Source: Thermohalobaculum sp050043005 (lineage in GTDB: Bacteria > Pseudomonadota > Alphaproteobacteria > Rhodobacterales > Rhodobacteraceae). From it: 50,425 bases of DNA. Shown here in pieces: positions 25,818 through 34,967 of this stretch; positions within the stretch are counted from its first letter, which is position 1; each line of letters begins with the position of its first letter. The stretch is taken from NCBI GenBank assembly GCA_050043005.1, contig JBHJIZ010000013.1, positions 1 through 50,425 of the forward strand. Direction: 5' to 3'. Under the pieces are notes generated by a model. The model saw only the letters and a list, made by a program, of their open reading frames with translations, was not told the origin of the DNA and made no database searches. Position numbers and translations under genes: made by a program.

Positions 25818-26101
25818 CAGTTCGCGCGATCCTTCAGTTTTCCGAGCAGATAGCGATAGCCCAGCACAACCGCTACGAAAAAACCGAACGCCGCAATGTT
25901 GGACAGCGCACCCAAGGGATCCGCCGCCAAGGCACGGAAGTCGATCAATAGCATTGCGGCGAACGCGATCCAGGCACCCAAGGCGATCCGCGCCACAGTG
26001 CGGATCTGTGGGTCGTCGGGGCGTGCTGCCGCCGCACGGAACAGGATGAACACCGTGAACCCCGCCGCCGCGAGCGCGCCAATCTCCAACAAGACGATCA
26101 T
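25817..26101 (-). CDS. Small three-helix membrane protein
   Basis: 94 aa, mostly hydrophobic: helices at about 2-22, 38-54 and 66-84, with a basic C-terminal tail. I do not recognise the family. It lies just downstream of cysK (44-bp gap) and overlaps the GNAT gene by one base, so cysK, this gene and the GNAT gene may form one transcript. Confidence 0.7.
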   Translation of the reverse strand: MIVLLEIGALAAAGFTVFILFRAAAARPDDPQIRTVARIALGAWIAFAAMLLIDFRALAADPLGALSNIAAFGFFVAVVLGYRYLLGKLKDRAN

Positions 26102-26145
26102 GGCCTCTCCCGAGCGATGTGTCCCAATCGAACCCGGAAGCTAGT

Positions 26146-27102
26146 TCACGCGATTCCGTCGAACAGGGCAGTCGAGAGGTAACGCTCGGCAAAGCTTGGA
26201 AGGATGGCGACGATGCGCTTGCCGTCCATGCCGTCCCGCTCGGCCAGTTCGATAGACGCGGCGATTGCTGCACCCGAAGAGATACCGCCCGGGATGCCTT
26301 CTTCACGCGCCAGCAAGCGAGCGTTCTCGAAAGCCGTTTCGTTGGCGACCGTCAGCACCTCGTCGATCAAATCACGGTTCAGGACGCCTGGCACGAAACC
26401 CGCCCCGATCCCCTGGATCTTGTGGGGGCCTGGATCACCGCCTGACAGGATTGGGCTATCTTCGGGCTCGATCGCGATGATCTTGCAATCGGGTGCGCGT
26501 TCGCGCAGCACCGTACCGACGCCGGTTATGGTCCCGCCCGTGCCGATGCCCGAGACGAAATAATCAATCTTCCCGTCGGTATCTGCCAGGATTTCCTCTG
26601 CCGTTGTCGCAACGTGAATCGCCGGGTTTGCCGGGTTCTCGAACTGTTGCGGGATGACTGAACCCGGCATGGCGGCGTGAAGTTCCTCGGCCTTCGCGAT
26701 CGCGCCTTTCATGCCCTTCGCGGCTTCCGTAAGCTCCAGCTTGGCGCCGAGCAATGCCAACATCTTGCGCCGCTCGACCGACATCGATTCCGGCATTGTG
26801 AGGATAAGCTTGTATCCCTTGGCGGCCGCCGCGAAGGCCAAAGCAATACCGGTGTTGCCCGAGGTTGGTTCGATCAGCGTGTCGCCCGGAGTGATCCGCC
26901 CGTCGGCTTCCATCGCCTCGATCATGCTGACGCCGATCCGGTCCTTGACCGATGCAATCGGATTGAAGAACTCCAGTTTCCCGCAAATCTCGGCCTTCAG
27001 GCCTAGTTTCGCCGTCAGGCGGCTGAGCCGCACAATCGGCGTTGAACCGATGGTTTCGGTGATGTTTCCGTAGATTCTTCCGCGCGGATGAGCCGATGCC
27101 AT
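26146..27102 (-). CDS. cysK: Cysteine synthase A (O-acetylserine sulfhydrylase)
   Basis: 318 aa, full length. PLP lysine K53 in SVKDR, substrate loop PTSGNTG (79-85), PLP phosphate loop GIGTGGTITG and the C-terminal GISSGAA. Makes cysteine from O-acetylserine and sulfide. Strong ribosome site GGGAGG. The extra upstream N-terminal residues are short. Regulation is not visible. Confidence 0.95.
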   Translation of the reverse strand: MASAHPRGRIYGNITETIGSTPIVRLSRLTAKLGLKAEICGKLEFFNPIASVKDRIGVSMIEAMEADGRITPGDTLIEPTSGNTGIALAFAAAAKGYKLILTMPESMSVERRKMLALLGAKLELTEAAKGMKGAIAKAEELHAAMPGSVIPQQFENPANPAIHVATTAEEILADTDGKIDYFVSGIGTGGTITGVGTVLRERAPDCKIIAIEPEDSPILSGGDPGPHKIQGIGAGFVPGVLNRDLIDEVLTVANETAFENARLLAREEGIPGGISSGAAIAASIELAERDGMDGKRIVAILPSFAERYLSTALFDGIA

Positions 27103-27178
27103 GCCGTCCTCCCTGAGTTTGGCGGCATCCTAGTTCAGGAGATCAGTGCGCGAAAGCATGTAAGCGATACATCATTGC

Positions 27179-27201
27179 GGCACGCCCGCGAAGGGCGTGC
27201 C
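27179..27201. terminator. Strong hairpin behind alkB
   Basis: Perfect 9-bp arms GGCACGCCC and GGGCGTGCC around 5 nt, about 30 nt past the alkB stop on the minus strand and upstream of cysK. The minus-strand loop contains TTCG, which favours folding. No T-run, so termination would be of the non-canonical type. Confidence 0.45.
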
Positions 27202-27230
27202 AGCGTTTCGCGGCGTTGCAGTTTCCGGGT

Positions 27231-28367
27231 CTAAGCCGGCAGTGCGGCACCATTGCCCACAGATTCGCGACCGATTGTGCCGTCCTCGTAAGCCGACCAG
27301 TCTGTCACGTCCGGATAGAACCGTGCGCGCCAACGATCGACGCGACGGTTCATGATCCAGAACCAGAGCGGTGGCAGCAACGCGCAGCCAACCATCGCCG
27401 GATAACTGTGCGGAAGTTGCGGCGCTTCCTGCCACGAGTAGTGCTGAAGCAACGGGAAGCGACGATCAGGGCGGAAGTGATGGTCAGAGTGACGTTGCAG
27501 GTTGATCAGCATCCAGTTCGACACCTTGTGCGACGCGTTCCATGAATGGTGTGGCTGCACGCGTTCGAACTTGCCGTTACCAAGATACTTCCGGCAGAGC
27601 CCATAGTGCTCGACATAATTCACGGCCTCGAGCTGATAGACCGCCATGAAACACTGGATGGCGAAAAGGGCGATGCCCCAAGGCCCGGCAAGCCAGACGG
27701 CGAAAGCAAGCCAGGCGCCGAGGCCTAACATGTAGCGCCACCACGGATTGGTGCGGTGCCAGATCGCGCGGCCACGGCGCGCCAGCCGGTCCTGATCGAT
27801 TTTCCAAGCGGATACAAAGCTCCCGAGCACGGCGCGAGCGAAGAACGCATAGAACCCCTGGCCCTTGCGAGCACTCACCGGGTCCTTTGGTGTCCCCACC
27901 GTGAGGTGGTGACCATAAACATGCTCGGTCGCGAAGTGGCCATAACCCACTGACACGAGCAGAAACTCGCCCAACCAACGCTCCCACTTGTTGCGCTGAT
28001 GGACAAGTTCGTGCGCGAAGGTGATGCCAATCGCACCGGTAGGGATGCCAAGAGCAAGGGCCGCGAAGACCTGCTCGGACGTCGTCATGTGGCCGGGCGA
28101 CGTGATCGTCCAGAGCGAGTAGATGATCAGCAGGGTCTGGATCGGCGCCCACGCCCAGATCACCGCCTTGTGCCAGAACAGAAAGCGCTCTTCGGTTGCC
28201 GGATCCATGTTCTTGGTATCGAGGCCGAGGCTCTGGTCGAGCATGCCGATACAGACCCAGCCGTAGAAGAACGGCAATGCAATCCACCATCCACCCAGCG
28301 TCACGGCGATCGCGACCATGGGTGCCATGGTGAAGGAGAATGCGAAGGGAAGTGCCTTGAGAAGCAT
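27231..28367 (-). CDS. alkB: Alkane 1-monooxygenase (integral-membrane non-haem di-iron)
   Basis: 378 aa from ATG 28367; AAGGA lies 6 nt upstream, better than ATG 28388. All four AlkB signature blocks are present: HELVHQ (119-124), EHVYGHH (148-154), NYVEHYGL (250-257) and LQRHSDHH (290-297). About six membrane helices, the first from residue 5. It hydroxylates medium-chain alkanes at the terminal carbon and needs rubredoxin. No rubredoxin, rubredoxin reductase or alkane regulator lies in the window. Tail ends in a non-conserved hydrophilic stretch. Confidence 0.93.
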   Translation of the reverse strand: MLLKALPFAFSFTMAPMVAIAVTLGGWWIALPFFYGWVCIGMLDQSLGLDTKNMDPATEERFLFWHKAVIWAWAPIQTLLIIYSLWTITSPGHMTTSEQVFAALALGIPTGAIGITFAHELVHQRNKWERWLGEFLLVSVGYGHFATEHVYGHHLTVGTPKDPVSARKGQGFYAFFARAVLGSFVSAWKIDQDRLARRGRAIWHRTNPWWRYMLGLGAWLAFAVWLAGPWGIALFAIQCFMAVYQLEAVNYVEHYGLCRKYLGNGKFERVQPHHSWNASHKVSNWMLINLQRHSDHHFRPDRRFPLLQHYSWQEAPQLPHSYPAMVGCALLPPLWFWIMNRRVDRWRARFYPDVTDWSAYEDGTIGRESVGNGAALPA

Positions 28368-28511
28368 TGTTGGTCCTTCAGGTTTCATCCGGGACAATAG
28401 GATAAAACCTGCAATCCCGGCAATGGAGTGGCTCGAGATTGATAGGCACACGCTCGATAGACAGCGAAAGTTTCCAAAGTGTTAACCCTCCTGGGAAAAC
28501 CCGGCGACAGT

Positions 28512-29549
28512 CTAGCCACGTGCGAGTTTACAAACCTTGGAGAAAACCGTCGGCATTTGCGCAGCGGCGGCCAGAAGCGGCACATGCGCGTCCACGGTTT
28601 CCTTCAGGTCCAGCCGTTTCACATCCAGGATCAGGTGGAAGTGGGTGAAGGTGTGCCGGACCTCTCCGATATCGACATAGTCGCCAACAACGGGCGGCGG
28701 ACCAAGTGGCGGATTCTCGGACCACTCCGACGTCGGCACGGCGAGCATACCACCCAGAAGGCCCTTGTCGGGCCGTCGCTCTGTCAGGATAGATCCTTGT
28801 GAATCAACGACCACCCAGGCGACACCCCGGCGCGTAGGCTTCGTCGCTTTCGGCGTCTTGCGCGGAAGCGTGTCAGCGATACCGCTCTCGTATCCCTTGC
28901 AGGATGGCCGCCAGGGGCAGAGTGCACAAGCAGGTTTGCGCGGTGTGCAGATCGTCGCCCCCAGATCCATCACAGCCTGCGCATAGTCCCCAGGCCGGGT
29001 ATCTGGCGTCAGCTCGGCCGCAAATCCACGCAGTGTCTCTTTGGAACCGGGCAGCGGGTCGGTCTCGGCGTGCAGGCGCGCCATCACGCGCTCGACATTG
29101 CCGTCCAAGACCGTTGCCTTGCGATCGAACGCAATCGCGGCGACCGCCGCCGACGTGTATTGCCCAATGCCGGGAAGATCCCGAAGCGCGCTTTCCGTGT
29201 CCGGGAAGTTACCATTCAAGTCGGCACTCACCTTGCGGGCGCATTTGATGAGATTGCGCGCCCGGGCGTAGTAGCCCAGCCCGGCCCATGCCGCGAGGAT
29301 CTCGTCCTCTGGCGCGGCTGCAAGATCATGGACTGTCGGCCATCGCCGCGTGAACGCAAGAAAATACTTCGTGACGGCGGCGACGGTTGTCTGTTGCAGC
29401 ATGATTTCGCTCAGCCAGACTCGATAAGGGTCAGGAACACCGCCGCTTTTGCGATCTTCAGGCGACACCCGCCACGGCAAAACGCGGTGATGCCGATCGT
29501 ACCAATCCAGCAAATCCTGAGCCTTCGCTCTCGCAGATGTTATCGCCAC
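28512..29549 (-). CDS. mutY: A/G-specific adenine glycosylase
   Basis: 345 aa. Helix-hairpin-helix LPGIGQYTSAAV with catalytic D149 (VLDGNV), E48 in SEIMLQQT, and the 4Fe-4S cluster cysteines C201, C208, C211 and C217 in C-x6-C-x2-C-x5-C. The C-terminal NUDIX-like domain (from about 235) recognises 8-oxoguanine. It removes adenine mispaired with 8-oxoG. Divergent from the dciA-like gene (107-bp gap). Confidence 0.95.
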   Translation of the reverse strand: MAITSARAKAQDLLDWYDRHHRVLPWRVSPEDRKSGGVPDPYRVWLSEIMLQQTTVAAVTKYFLAFTRRWPTVHDLAAAPEDEILAAWAGLGYYARARNLIKCARKVSADLNGNFPDTESALRDLPGIGQYTSAAVAAIAFDRKATVLDGNVERVMARLHAETDPLPGSKETLRGFAAELTPDTRPGDYAQAVMDLGATICTPRKPACALCPWRPSCKGYESGIADTLPRKTPKATKPTRRGVAWVVVDSQGSILTERRPDKGLLGGMLAVPTSEWSENPPLGPPPVVGDYVDIGEVRHTFTHFHLILDVKRLDLKETVDAHVPLLAAAAQMPTVFSKVCKLARG

Positions 29550-29656
29550 CGCCCTGCCCCGATCTTTCTTTGGACCATCTCAGATATCAGGATAGAGCTT
29601 ATCGGCCCAAGTCGACTATCATGACGACGTATGGGCAATCTGATCCGGGCGATTGA

Positions 29657-30220
29657 ATGACGCGGCGCGAGGCAAACAAAGTTCGAACCAAGCAAGCCCC
29701 ACCGCGCAGGCGGGGTTCGGGGCTGCGTCATGCGTCCGATACGGTGCGCGCCACGGTCAGCGCCGTCGCAGGGCAGAAGGGATTTGCCGAGGCGGATGTC
29801 ATCCTGCGCTGGTCGGACATTGCCGGACAGAAACTGTCCAACGCCTGTCGTCCGGTCCGCATCCAGTATGGGCAGAACAGGAACCTGGGTGCCGCACTCG
29901 TTCTGGAATGCAACAGCGCCCTTGCCCCGGAGATTGAGCATCAGGCGCCGCGGATCATCGAACGGGTAAACCAGTTCTATGGTTATCGTGCAGTATCCCG
30001 CGTTCGAATCGTCCAGTCCTCACCCAGCGCGCCAGCGCGGGCAGGCTTTGCCGAGGGACAAACGGATTTCGCCGGACAGGACCCGAAACAATGCGCGCAG
30101 ATCTCGCGCGCAGCGGAAGACATGGCCCGCAACGTAGAAGACGAAGGACTGCGCGCTGCGCTCACAACCATGGGCGCCCATATCCTGGCGCGTAGCAAGA
30201 CCAAGGAACCTGGCGCATAG
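29657..30220 (+). CDS. DUF721/DciA-family protein
   Basis: 187 aa. Basic N-terminus followed by a DUF721 core (about 45-125): DVILRWSDIAG, then LVLECNSALAPEIEHQAPRIIERVNQFYGY and VSRVRIVQ. DciA proteins load the replicative helicase DnaB in bacteria without DnaC. The long tail (about 125-187) is low in conservation. A neighbourhood mutY/DUF721/DsbA-like is one I recall from Rhodobacterales. Weak ribosome site. Confidence 0.8.
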   Translation: MTRREANKVRTKQAPPRRRGSGLRHASDTVRATVSAVAGQKGFAEADVILRWSDIAGQKLSNACRPVRIQYGQNRNLGAALVLECNSALAPEIEHQAPRIIERVNQFYGYRAVSRVRIVQSSPSAPARAGFAEGQTDFAGQDPKQCAQISRAAEDMARNVEDEGLRAALTTMGAHILARSKTKEPGA

Positions 30221-30248
30221 CTGCGCCTTCAACGAGAGGATCATCAAG

Positions 30249-30863
30249 ATGAGCTTCACCCCAGACCGCCGCCTCATAGTGTCCGGGCTGCTTGCAACAC
30301 CGCTTGTTGCACTGCCGTCGGCGAGCTTCGCTAACGCCAATGAACCTATTCTGGGTGACGTGGTCATGGGCGATCCGGAAGCACCGGTGACGGTCATCGA
30401 GTATGCCTCGCTGACATGTCCGCACTGCGCTTCTTTTCACAAGACCACATGGCCCAAACTGAAGGAAGCCTATGTCGACACCGGCAAGATCCGGTTCATC
30501 ATGCGCGAGGTTTACTTCGACAAATATGGTCTCTGGGCCTCGATGGCGGCGCGCTGCGGCGGCGAAAAAGGCTTCTACCCGATGGTGGATGCCTATCTGA
30601 ACAATCAGTCGACCTGGACACGCGCTGACAACCCAGGCGCCGAGATTCAGAAGATTGCGCGCCGTTCGGGCCTGGGTGAAGAACGCCTGCGGGCCTGCAT
30701 GTCGGACCAGGACTATGCGAAGACGCTGATCGAGTCGTATCAAACCAATGCCGAAGCCGACGGGGTGCGCGCGACACCCAGCTTCATCGTGAATGGCGAG
30801 TTGCACAGCAACATGAGCTTCGACGAATTCGCAGCCCTTCTGGATGAAGCACTCGGCTCGTAA
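30249..30863 (+). CDS. DsbA-family thiol:disulfide oxidoreductase
   Basis: 204 aa. N-terminal export signal with a DRRLIVSGLLATP segment (possibly Tat-type because of the paired Arg). Thioredoxin active site CPHC near residues 57-60, the inserted helical domain, and cis-Pro in RATPSFIVNG. It resembles the DSBA-like/ScsC-DsbG subgroup common in alphaproteobacteria. Periplasmic disulfide chemistry is likely. Ribosome site GAGG 9 nt upstream; 28 bp behind the DUF721 gene, so probably co-transcribed. Confidence 0.88.
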   Translation: MSFTPDRRLIVSGLLATPLVALPSASFANANEPILGDVVMGDPEAPVTVIEYASLTCPHCASFHKTTWPKLKEAYVDTGKIRFIMREVYFDKYGLWASMAARCGGEKGFYPMVDAYLNNQSTWTRADNPGAEIQKIARRSGLGEERLRACMSDQDYAKTLIESYQTNAEADGVRATPSFIVNGELHSNMSFDEFAALLDEALGS

Positions 30864-30878
30864 GCCAAGCGGCCTCTT

Positions 30879-30912
30879 AAAAAAAGGCGCCGGGGGAGAG
30901 AAGCCCGGCGCC
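30879..30912 (-). terminator. Orphan intrinsic terminator on the minus strand
   Basis: On the minus strand a perfect 9-bp stem GGCGCCGGG/CCCGGCGCC with a 9-nt loop is followed immediately by seven T. This is a textbook terminator, but no protein gene on the minus strand precedes it. The plus strand has no T-run after the stem. Confidence 0.82.
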
Positions 30913-31029
30913 AGTTCAGAGAGGTATCACAAGAAACACACGTGACGTCCGGAGGCTGGGATGGCGTCGGGAGAGTACGCCTCATCCCCCCGGAACACGT
31001 ACAGCATGTCCGATTCGTCCGAATCCGAC

Positions 31030-31045
31030 TGTGATGTCTGTCACA
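31030..31045. promoter_or_regulatory. Perfect CRP-type box TGTGA-N6-TCACA
   Basis: TGTGA-TGTCTG-TCACA lies 105 bp before the aroA start, within the divergent gap with the candidate small RNA. It matches the CRP/FNR-superfamily consensus of enteric CRP exactly; which regulator of this organism would bind is unknown. Confidence 0.45.
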
Positions 31046-31150
31046 CCGCCTCCATATTTTTCCCCGCGCGCACAGAATAGAAAGCTATCCGCCGCTGGAC
31101 GGCTCGCGGCGGCCTCCGTATACCCGCGCTGAATTTCAGGGGGATCACGC

Positions 31151-32500
31151 GTGTCGCATGGAACAGAGCCAAAGCCGTTGACCGCACGGCGTTCGCCTGG
31201 GTTGTCCGGGACGGCCATTATTCCGGGCGACAAGTCCGTAAGCCACCGGGCGCTTATCTTTGGCGCTCTGACCGTCGGCGAGACGCGGATCAGTGGCTTG
31301 CTGGAGGGCGAGGACATTCTGGCGACTGCTGCGGCGATGAGAGCCTTCGGTGCGTCGGTGAAACGCGAGGACGAAACATGGGTGATCCATGGCGTCGGCG
31401 TCGGCGGATTTGGAGAACCGGATGACGTGATCGATTGCGGCAATGCCGGGACGGGCGTGCGGCTGATCATGGGGTCGATGGCGACAACGCCGATCACGGC
31501 GACATTCACAGGGGATGCTTCGTTGCGGCGTCGTCCTATGGGAAGGATCCTGGACCCGCTGGCCTTGTTTGGAACGCGTTTCATGGGACGAGACGGCGGA
31601 TTGCTGCCTTTGACAGTGAAAGGGGCGATGAACCCGGTCCCGATCGAGTACACCCTGCCGATGGCATCTGCGCAGGTGAAATCTGCGGTCCTGTTGGCGG
31701 GCTTGAACGCGCCGGGTGAGACGATTGTGATCGAGCCCGAGGCGACGCGCGATCATACCGAACGCATGTTGCGTGGCGTTGGTGCCAGCGTCGTGGGCGA
31801 GGATCTGCCCGAAGGCCAGGGTATTCGATTGACCGGTCAGCCGGAACTCGTCCCGTCTGAAATCGCTGTTCCGCGCGATCCGTCTTCGGCGGCGTTTCCA
31901 GTCGCTGCAGCATTGATGGTCCCAGGGTCCGAGATCTTTGTACCGAACATCTCACTCAATCCAACGCGGGCCGGGCTGTATCAAACGCTTGCCGACATGG
32001 GGGCCGACATCGGCCGTGAAGGTGCCCGCGAAGAAGGTGGAGAGCCGGTCGCAGACTTACGCGTCCGTCACTCGGCCTTAACAGGGATCGAGGTGCCACC
32101 CGAGCGGGCGCCGAGCATGATCGACGAATATCCGATGCTGGCATGCATCGCGGCGTTTGCCGAGGGAACGACCGTCATGCGCGGAATCGAGGAGTTGCGG
32201 GTCAAGGAATCAGATCGTATCGCGGCGACCGTTGCCGGTTTGCGCGCAAATGGCGTTGACGTCGAAGAACACCAAGACGGAATGACAGTGCATGGCCGTG
32301 GCGCCGATGGCGTGCCTGGTGGCGGCACTGTCGAAACGCATATCGACCACCGCATTGCGATGAGCTTTCTATGCATGGGCCTTGCGACGAAAGAACCAAT
32401 CACCGTTGACGATGCGAGCCCGATTGCAACAAGTTTCCCTCAGTTCGAAAGGCTCATGGCGGAGCTGGGGGCTGTGTTGACACGAGACAATCGTAAGTGA
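31151..32500 (+). CDS. aroA: 3-phosphoshikimate 1-carboxyvinyltransferase (EPSP synthase)
   Basis: 449 aa, GTG start with AGGGGG upstream. Family motifs: PGDKSVSHRAL near the start, DCGNAGTGVRL, RRRPMGRI and the late RVKESDRI-type segment (RVKESDRIAATV). Joins shikimate-3-phosphate and phosphoenolpyruvate in aromatic amino-acid synthesis. Overlaps cmk by GTGA, opening the aroA-cmk-rpsA group. Confidence 0.96.
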   Translation: MSHGTEPKPLTARRSPGLSGTAIIPGDKSVSHRALIFGALTVGETRISGLLEGEDILATAAAMRAFGASVKREDETWVIHGVGVGGFGEPDDVIDCGNAGTGVRLIMGSMATTPITATFTGDASLRRRPMGRILDPLALFGTRFMGRDGGLLPLTVKGAMNPVPIEYTLPMASAQVKSAVLLAGLNAPGETIVIEPEATRDHTERMLRGVGASVVGEDLPEGQGIRLTGQPELVPSEIAVPRDPSSAAFPVAAALMVPGSEIFVPNISLNPTRAGLYQTLADMGADIGREGAREEGGEPVADLRVRHSALTGIEVPPERAPSMIDEYPMLACIAAFAEGTTVMRGIEELRVKESDRIAATVAGLRANGVDVEEHQDGMTVHGRGADGVPGGGTVETHIDHRIAMSFLCMGLATKEPITVDDASPIATSFPQFERLMAELGAVLTRDNRK

Positions 32501-33141
32501 AGTTCATCGTTGCCATCGACGGTCCCGCGGCGGCGGGAAAGGGAACGATCGCTCGCGCAGTCGCAGAGCGCTTCAGCTTCGCGCACCTGGATACAGGCTT
32601 ACTTTATCGCGCCGTTGGCAAACGGGCACTCAACATGGGGCGTGGCGTCATCGACGAAGGCGTCGCGGAACTGGTTGCCCGGGAACTGAGCGAGACGGAT
32701 GTCAAAGATGACGGTCTGCGCACTGTCCTTGTCAGCCGTGCATCAAGCAGGGTCGCTGCAATGCCGGGTGTGCGCCAGGCATTGCTGGAGTTTCAGCACA
32801 GGTTCGCGGCGCGTGATGGCGGCGCTGTCCTGGACGGCCGTGACATCGGTACGGTGATCTGTCCACATGCGGATGTGAAGCTGTACGTCACAGCCTCGAA
32901 TGAAACGCGGGCTCAACGCAGATACGACGAGGTTACGGCGCGTGGCGAAGAAACAACGCTGGAACGAGTAGCACAGGATCTGCAAACCCGTGACGAGCGT
33001 GACGCAGAACGCGATACGGCACCGATGAAACAGGCGGACGATGCCCACTTGCTGGACACGACGGAATTGTCTATAGACGCCGCCGTCGCTAAGGCGGCAG
33101 AGATAATCGAGCAGGCACTGGAACGGGTTAACGCGAAATAA
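32497..33141 (+). CDS. cmk: Cytidylate kinase
   Basis: 214 aa. P-loop GPAAAGKGT, CMP-binding part around LDTGLLYRAVG and the LDGRDIGTVICPHADVKLYVTAS segment. Phosphorylates CMP/dCMP. GTG start overlaps the aroA stop (GTGA), which implies coupling. Confidence 0.95.
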   Translation: MKFIVAIDGPAAAGKGTIARAVAERFSFAHLDTGLLYRAVGKRALNMGRGVIDEGVAELVARELSETDVKDDGLRTVLVSRASSRVAAMPGVRQALLEFQHRFAARDGGAVLDGRDIGTVICPHADVKLYVTASNETRAQRRYDEVTARGEETTLERVAQDLQTRDERDAERDTAPMKQADDAHLLDTTELSIDAAVAKAAEIIEQALERVNAK

Positions 33142-33239
33142 ACCTGTCCGGTGGCGTTTACGCGCACCAACGATCGAAACCGAAGACCGCCGGAGCCAAC
33201 CGGTCGGCCTGAAAAAGCACTGTTAGGAGACTGACGCGC

Positions 33240-34952
33240 ATGGCGCAAATGGACATGGCCGATTCGAAGGCCGCTCCCTCGATGGACGAATTCGAAGCTC
33301 TTCTGAACGAAAGCCTGGAACATGACACGCCTGACGAGGGCAGCGTTGTAAAAGGCACCGTGATCGCCGTCGAAAACGGCCAGGCGATCATCGACGTCGG
33401 CTTCAAGGTTGAAGGCCGCGTGGAACTCAAGGAATTCGCAAGCCCTGGACAGGCTCCGGAAATCGCTGTCGGCGATACCGTGGAAGTCTTCCTGGAGCGG
33501 GTCGAAAACGCCAAGGGCGAGGCGATGATCAGCCGCGAAAAAGCGCGGCGTGAGGAAGCCTGGGATCGCCTGGAAAAAGCCAATGGGAATGGCGAACGCG
33601 TTGAAGGCACCATCTTTGGGCGGGTCAAGGGCGGCTTCACTGTCGACCTCGGCGGTGCTGTCGCCTTCCTGCCGGGCAGCCAGATCGATGTGCGCCCGGT
33701 GCGCGACGTCGGACCACTGATGGGCCAGCCGCAACCGTTCCAGATCCTGAAGATGGATCGCCGCCGAGGAAACATCGTGGTGTCTCGCCGCGCGATCCTC
33801 GAGGAAAGCCGCGCCGAACAGCGCGCCGAGATCGTCGGCAAACTGGCCGAGGGCGATGTCGTCGACGGTGTTGTCAAGAATGTCACCGATTACGGTGCGT
33901 TCGTCGATCTGGGTGGCGTCGACGGTCTGCTGCATGTCACCGATATGGCATGGCGCCGGGTCAACCACCCGTCCGAAATCCTGTCGATTGGCGAGACGGT
34001 CAAGGTACAGGTCGTCAAGGTCAACAAAGAAACGCAGCGTATCAGCCTAGGCATGAAGCAGCTCATGGCAGATCCGTGGGACACGGTTGGCGACAAGTAC
34101 CCGCTGGGGTCCAAGTATACGGGCCGCGTTACGAACATCACCGACTACGGTGCGTTCGTCGAACTTGAGCCGGGCGTCGAAGGCTTGGTGCACGTCTCCG
34201 AGATGTCGTGGACCAAGAAGAACGTCCACCCGGGCAAGATCGTCTCCACCTCGCAAGAGGTCGAGGTCATGGTGTTGGACGTCGACAGCTCGAAGCGGCG
34301 CGTTTCGCTGGGCCTGAAGCAGTGCCAGGGCAACCCATGGGACAACTTCGCGACCAACTACCCGCAGGGCACCGAAGTCGAGGGTGAAGTCAAGAACATC
34401 ACCGAGTTCGGCTTGTTCGTTGGCCTCGAAGGCGACATCGACGGCATGGTTCACCTATCGGATCTCGACTGGGATCGTTCGGGCGAGGAAGCCATCCAGG
34501 ACTATCGCAAAGGCGACGTCGTGAAGGCTGTCGTTCTGGACGTCGATACCGAGAAAGAGCGCATTTCGCTGGGCGTCAAACAGCTTGGCCAGGATACGTT
34601 CTCATCGGCGACCGAAGGCGTGAAGCGTGGGGCGGCCGTCACGGTTGCCGTCACGGCGATCGAGGATGGCGGTATCGAAGTCGAGTACGAAGGCATGAAG
34701 GCCTTCATTCGGCGCTCGGACCTCAGCCGCGACCGTCAGGAGCAGCGCCCGGACCGCTTCAATGTCGGCGATCGTGTCGATGCCAAGATCACGAACATCG
34801 ACCGGCAGGCACGCCGGCTCGGTCTCTCGATCAAGGCTCTGCAGATTGCCGAAGAGAAAGAAGCTGTCGAGCAGTATGGCTCGTCGGACTCTGGTGCATC
34901 GCTGGGTGACATTCTCGGCGCGGCACTCAAACAGCAAGGCACCGACGAGTAG
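33240..34952 (+). CDS. rpsA: Ribosomal protein S1
   Basis: 570 aa with six S1 (OB-fold) repeats from about residue 30 to 535; the later ones share VKNITDYGAFVDL-type starts and end in KRxSLGLKQ. Binds mRNA and helps 30S initiation. AGGAG is 10 nt before ATG. A 98-bp leader separates it from cmk and may hold its own promoter or S1 autoregulation site, which I could not define. Ends in a short acidic tail. Confidence 0.97.
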   Translation: MAQMDMADSKAAPSMDEFEALLNESLEHDTPDEGSVVKGTVIAVENGQAIIDVGFKVEGRVELKEFASPGQAPEIAVGDTVEVFLERVENAKGEAMISREKARREEAWDRLEKANGNGERVEGTIFGRVKGGFTVDLGGAVAFLPGSQIDVRPVRDVGPLMGQPQPFQILKMDRRRGNIVVSRRAILEESRAEQRAEIVGKLAEGDVVDGVVKNVTDYGAFVDLGGVDGLLHVTDMAWRRVNHPSEILSIGETVKVQVVKVNKETQRISLGMKQLMADPWDTVGDKYPLGSKYTGRVTNITDYGAFVELEPGVEGLVHVSEMSWTKKNVHPGKIVSTSQEVEVMVLDVDSSKRRVSLGLKQCQGNPWDNFATNYPQGTEVEGEVKNITEFGLFVGLEGDIDGMVHLSDLDWDRSGEEAIQDYRKGDVVKAVVLDVDTEKERISLGVKQLGQDTFSSATEGVKRGAAVTVAVTAIEDGGIEVEYEGMKAFIRRSDLSRDRQEQRPDRFNVGDRVDAKITNIDRQARRLGLSIKALQIAEEKEAVEQYGSSDSGASLGDILGAALKQQGTDE

Positions 34953-34967
34953 GCTGGGCGATCCTAG

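Larger units (their letters stand above)
30879..31100 (-). ncRNA. Candidate small RNA in the dsbA-like/aroA gap
   Basis: Inferred from the orphan minus-strand terminator and a 287-bp gap without a protein gene. The 5' end is a guess; the promoter was not identified. The minus strand also holds a possible 26-codon reading frame starting near 31008 (MLYVFRGDEAYS...) with only a weak ribosome site, so a tiny peptide is an alternative. Confidence 0.35.

Noticed and set aside
25818..26306. N-terminal extension of the GNAT protein by 163 residues
   Set aside because: The extension overlaps the small membrane protein gene in another frame; ATG at 25817 with TGATG coupling gives a normal-length GNAT.
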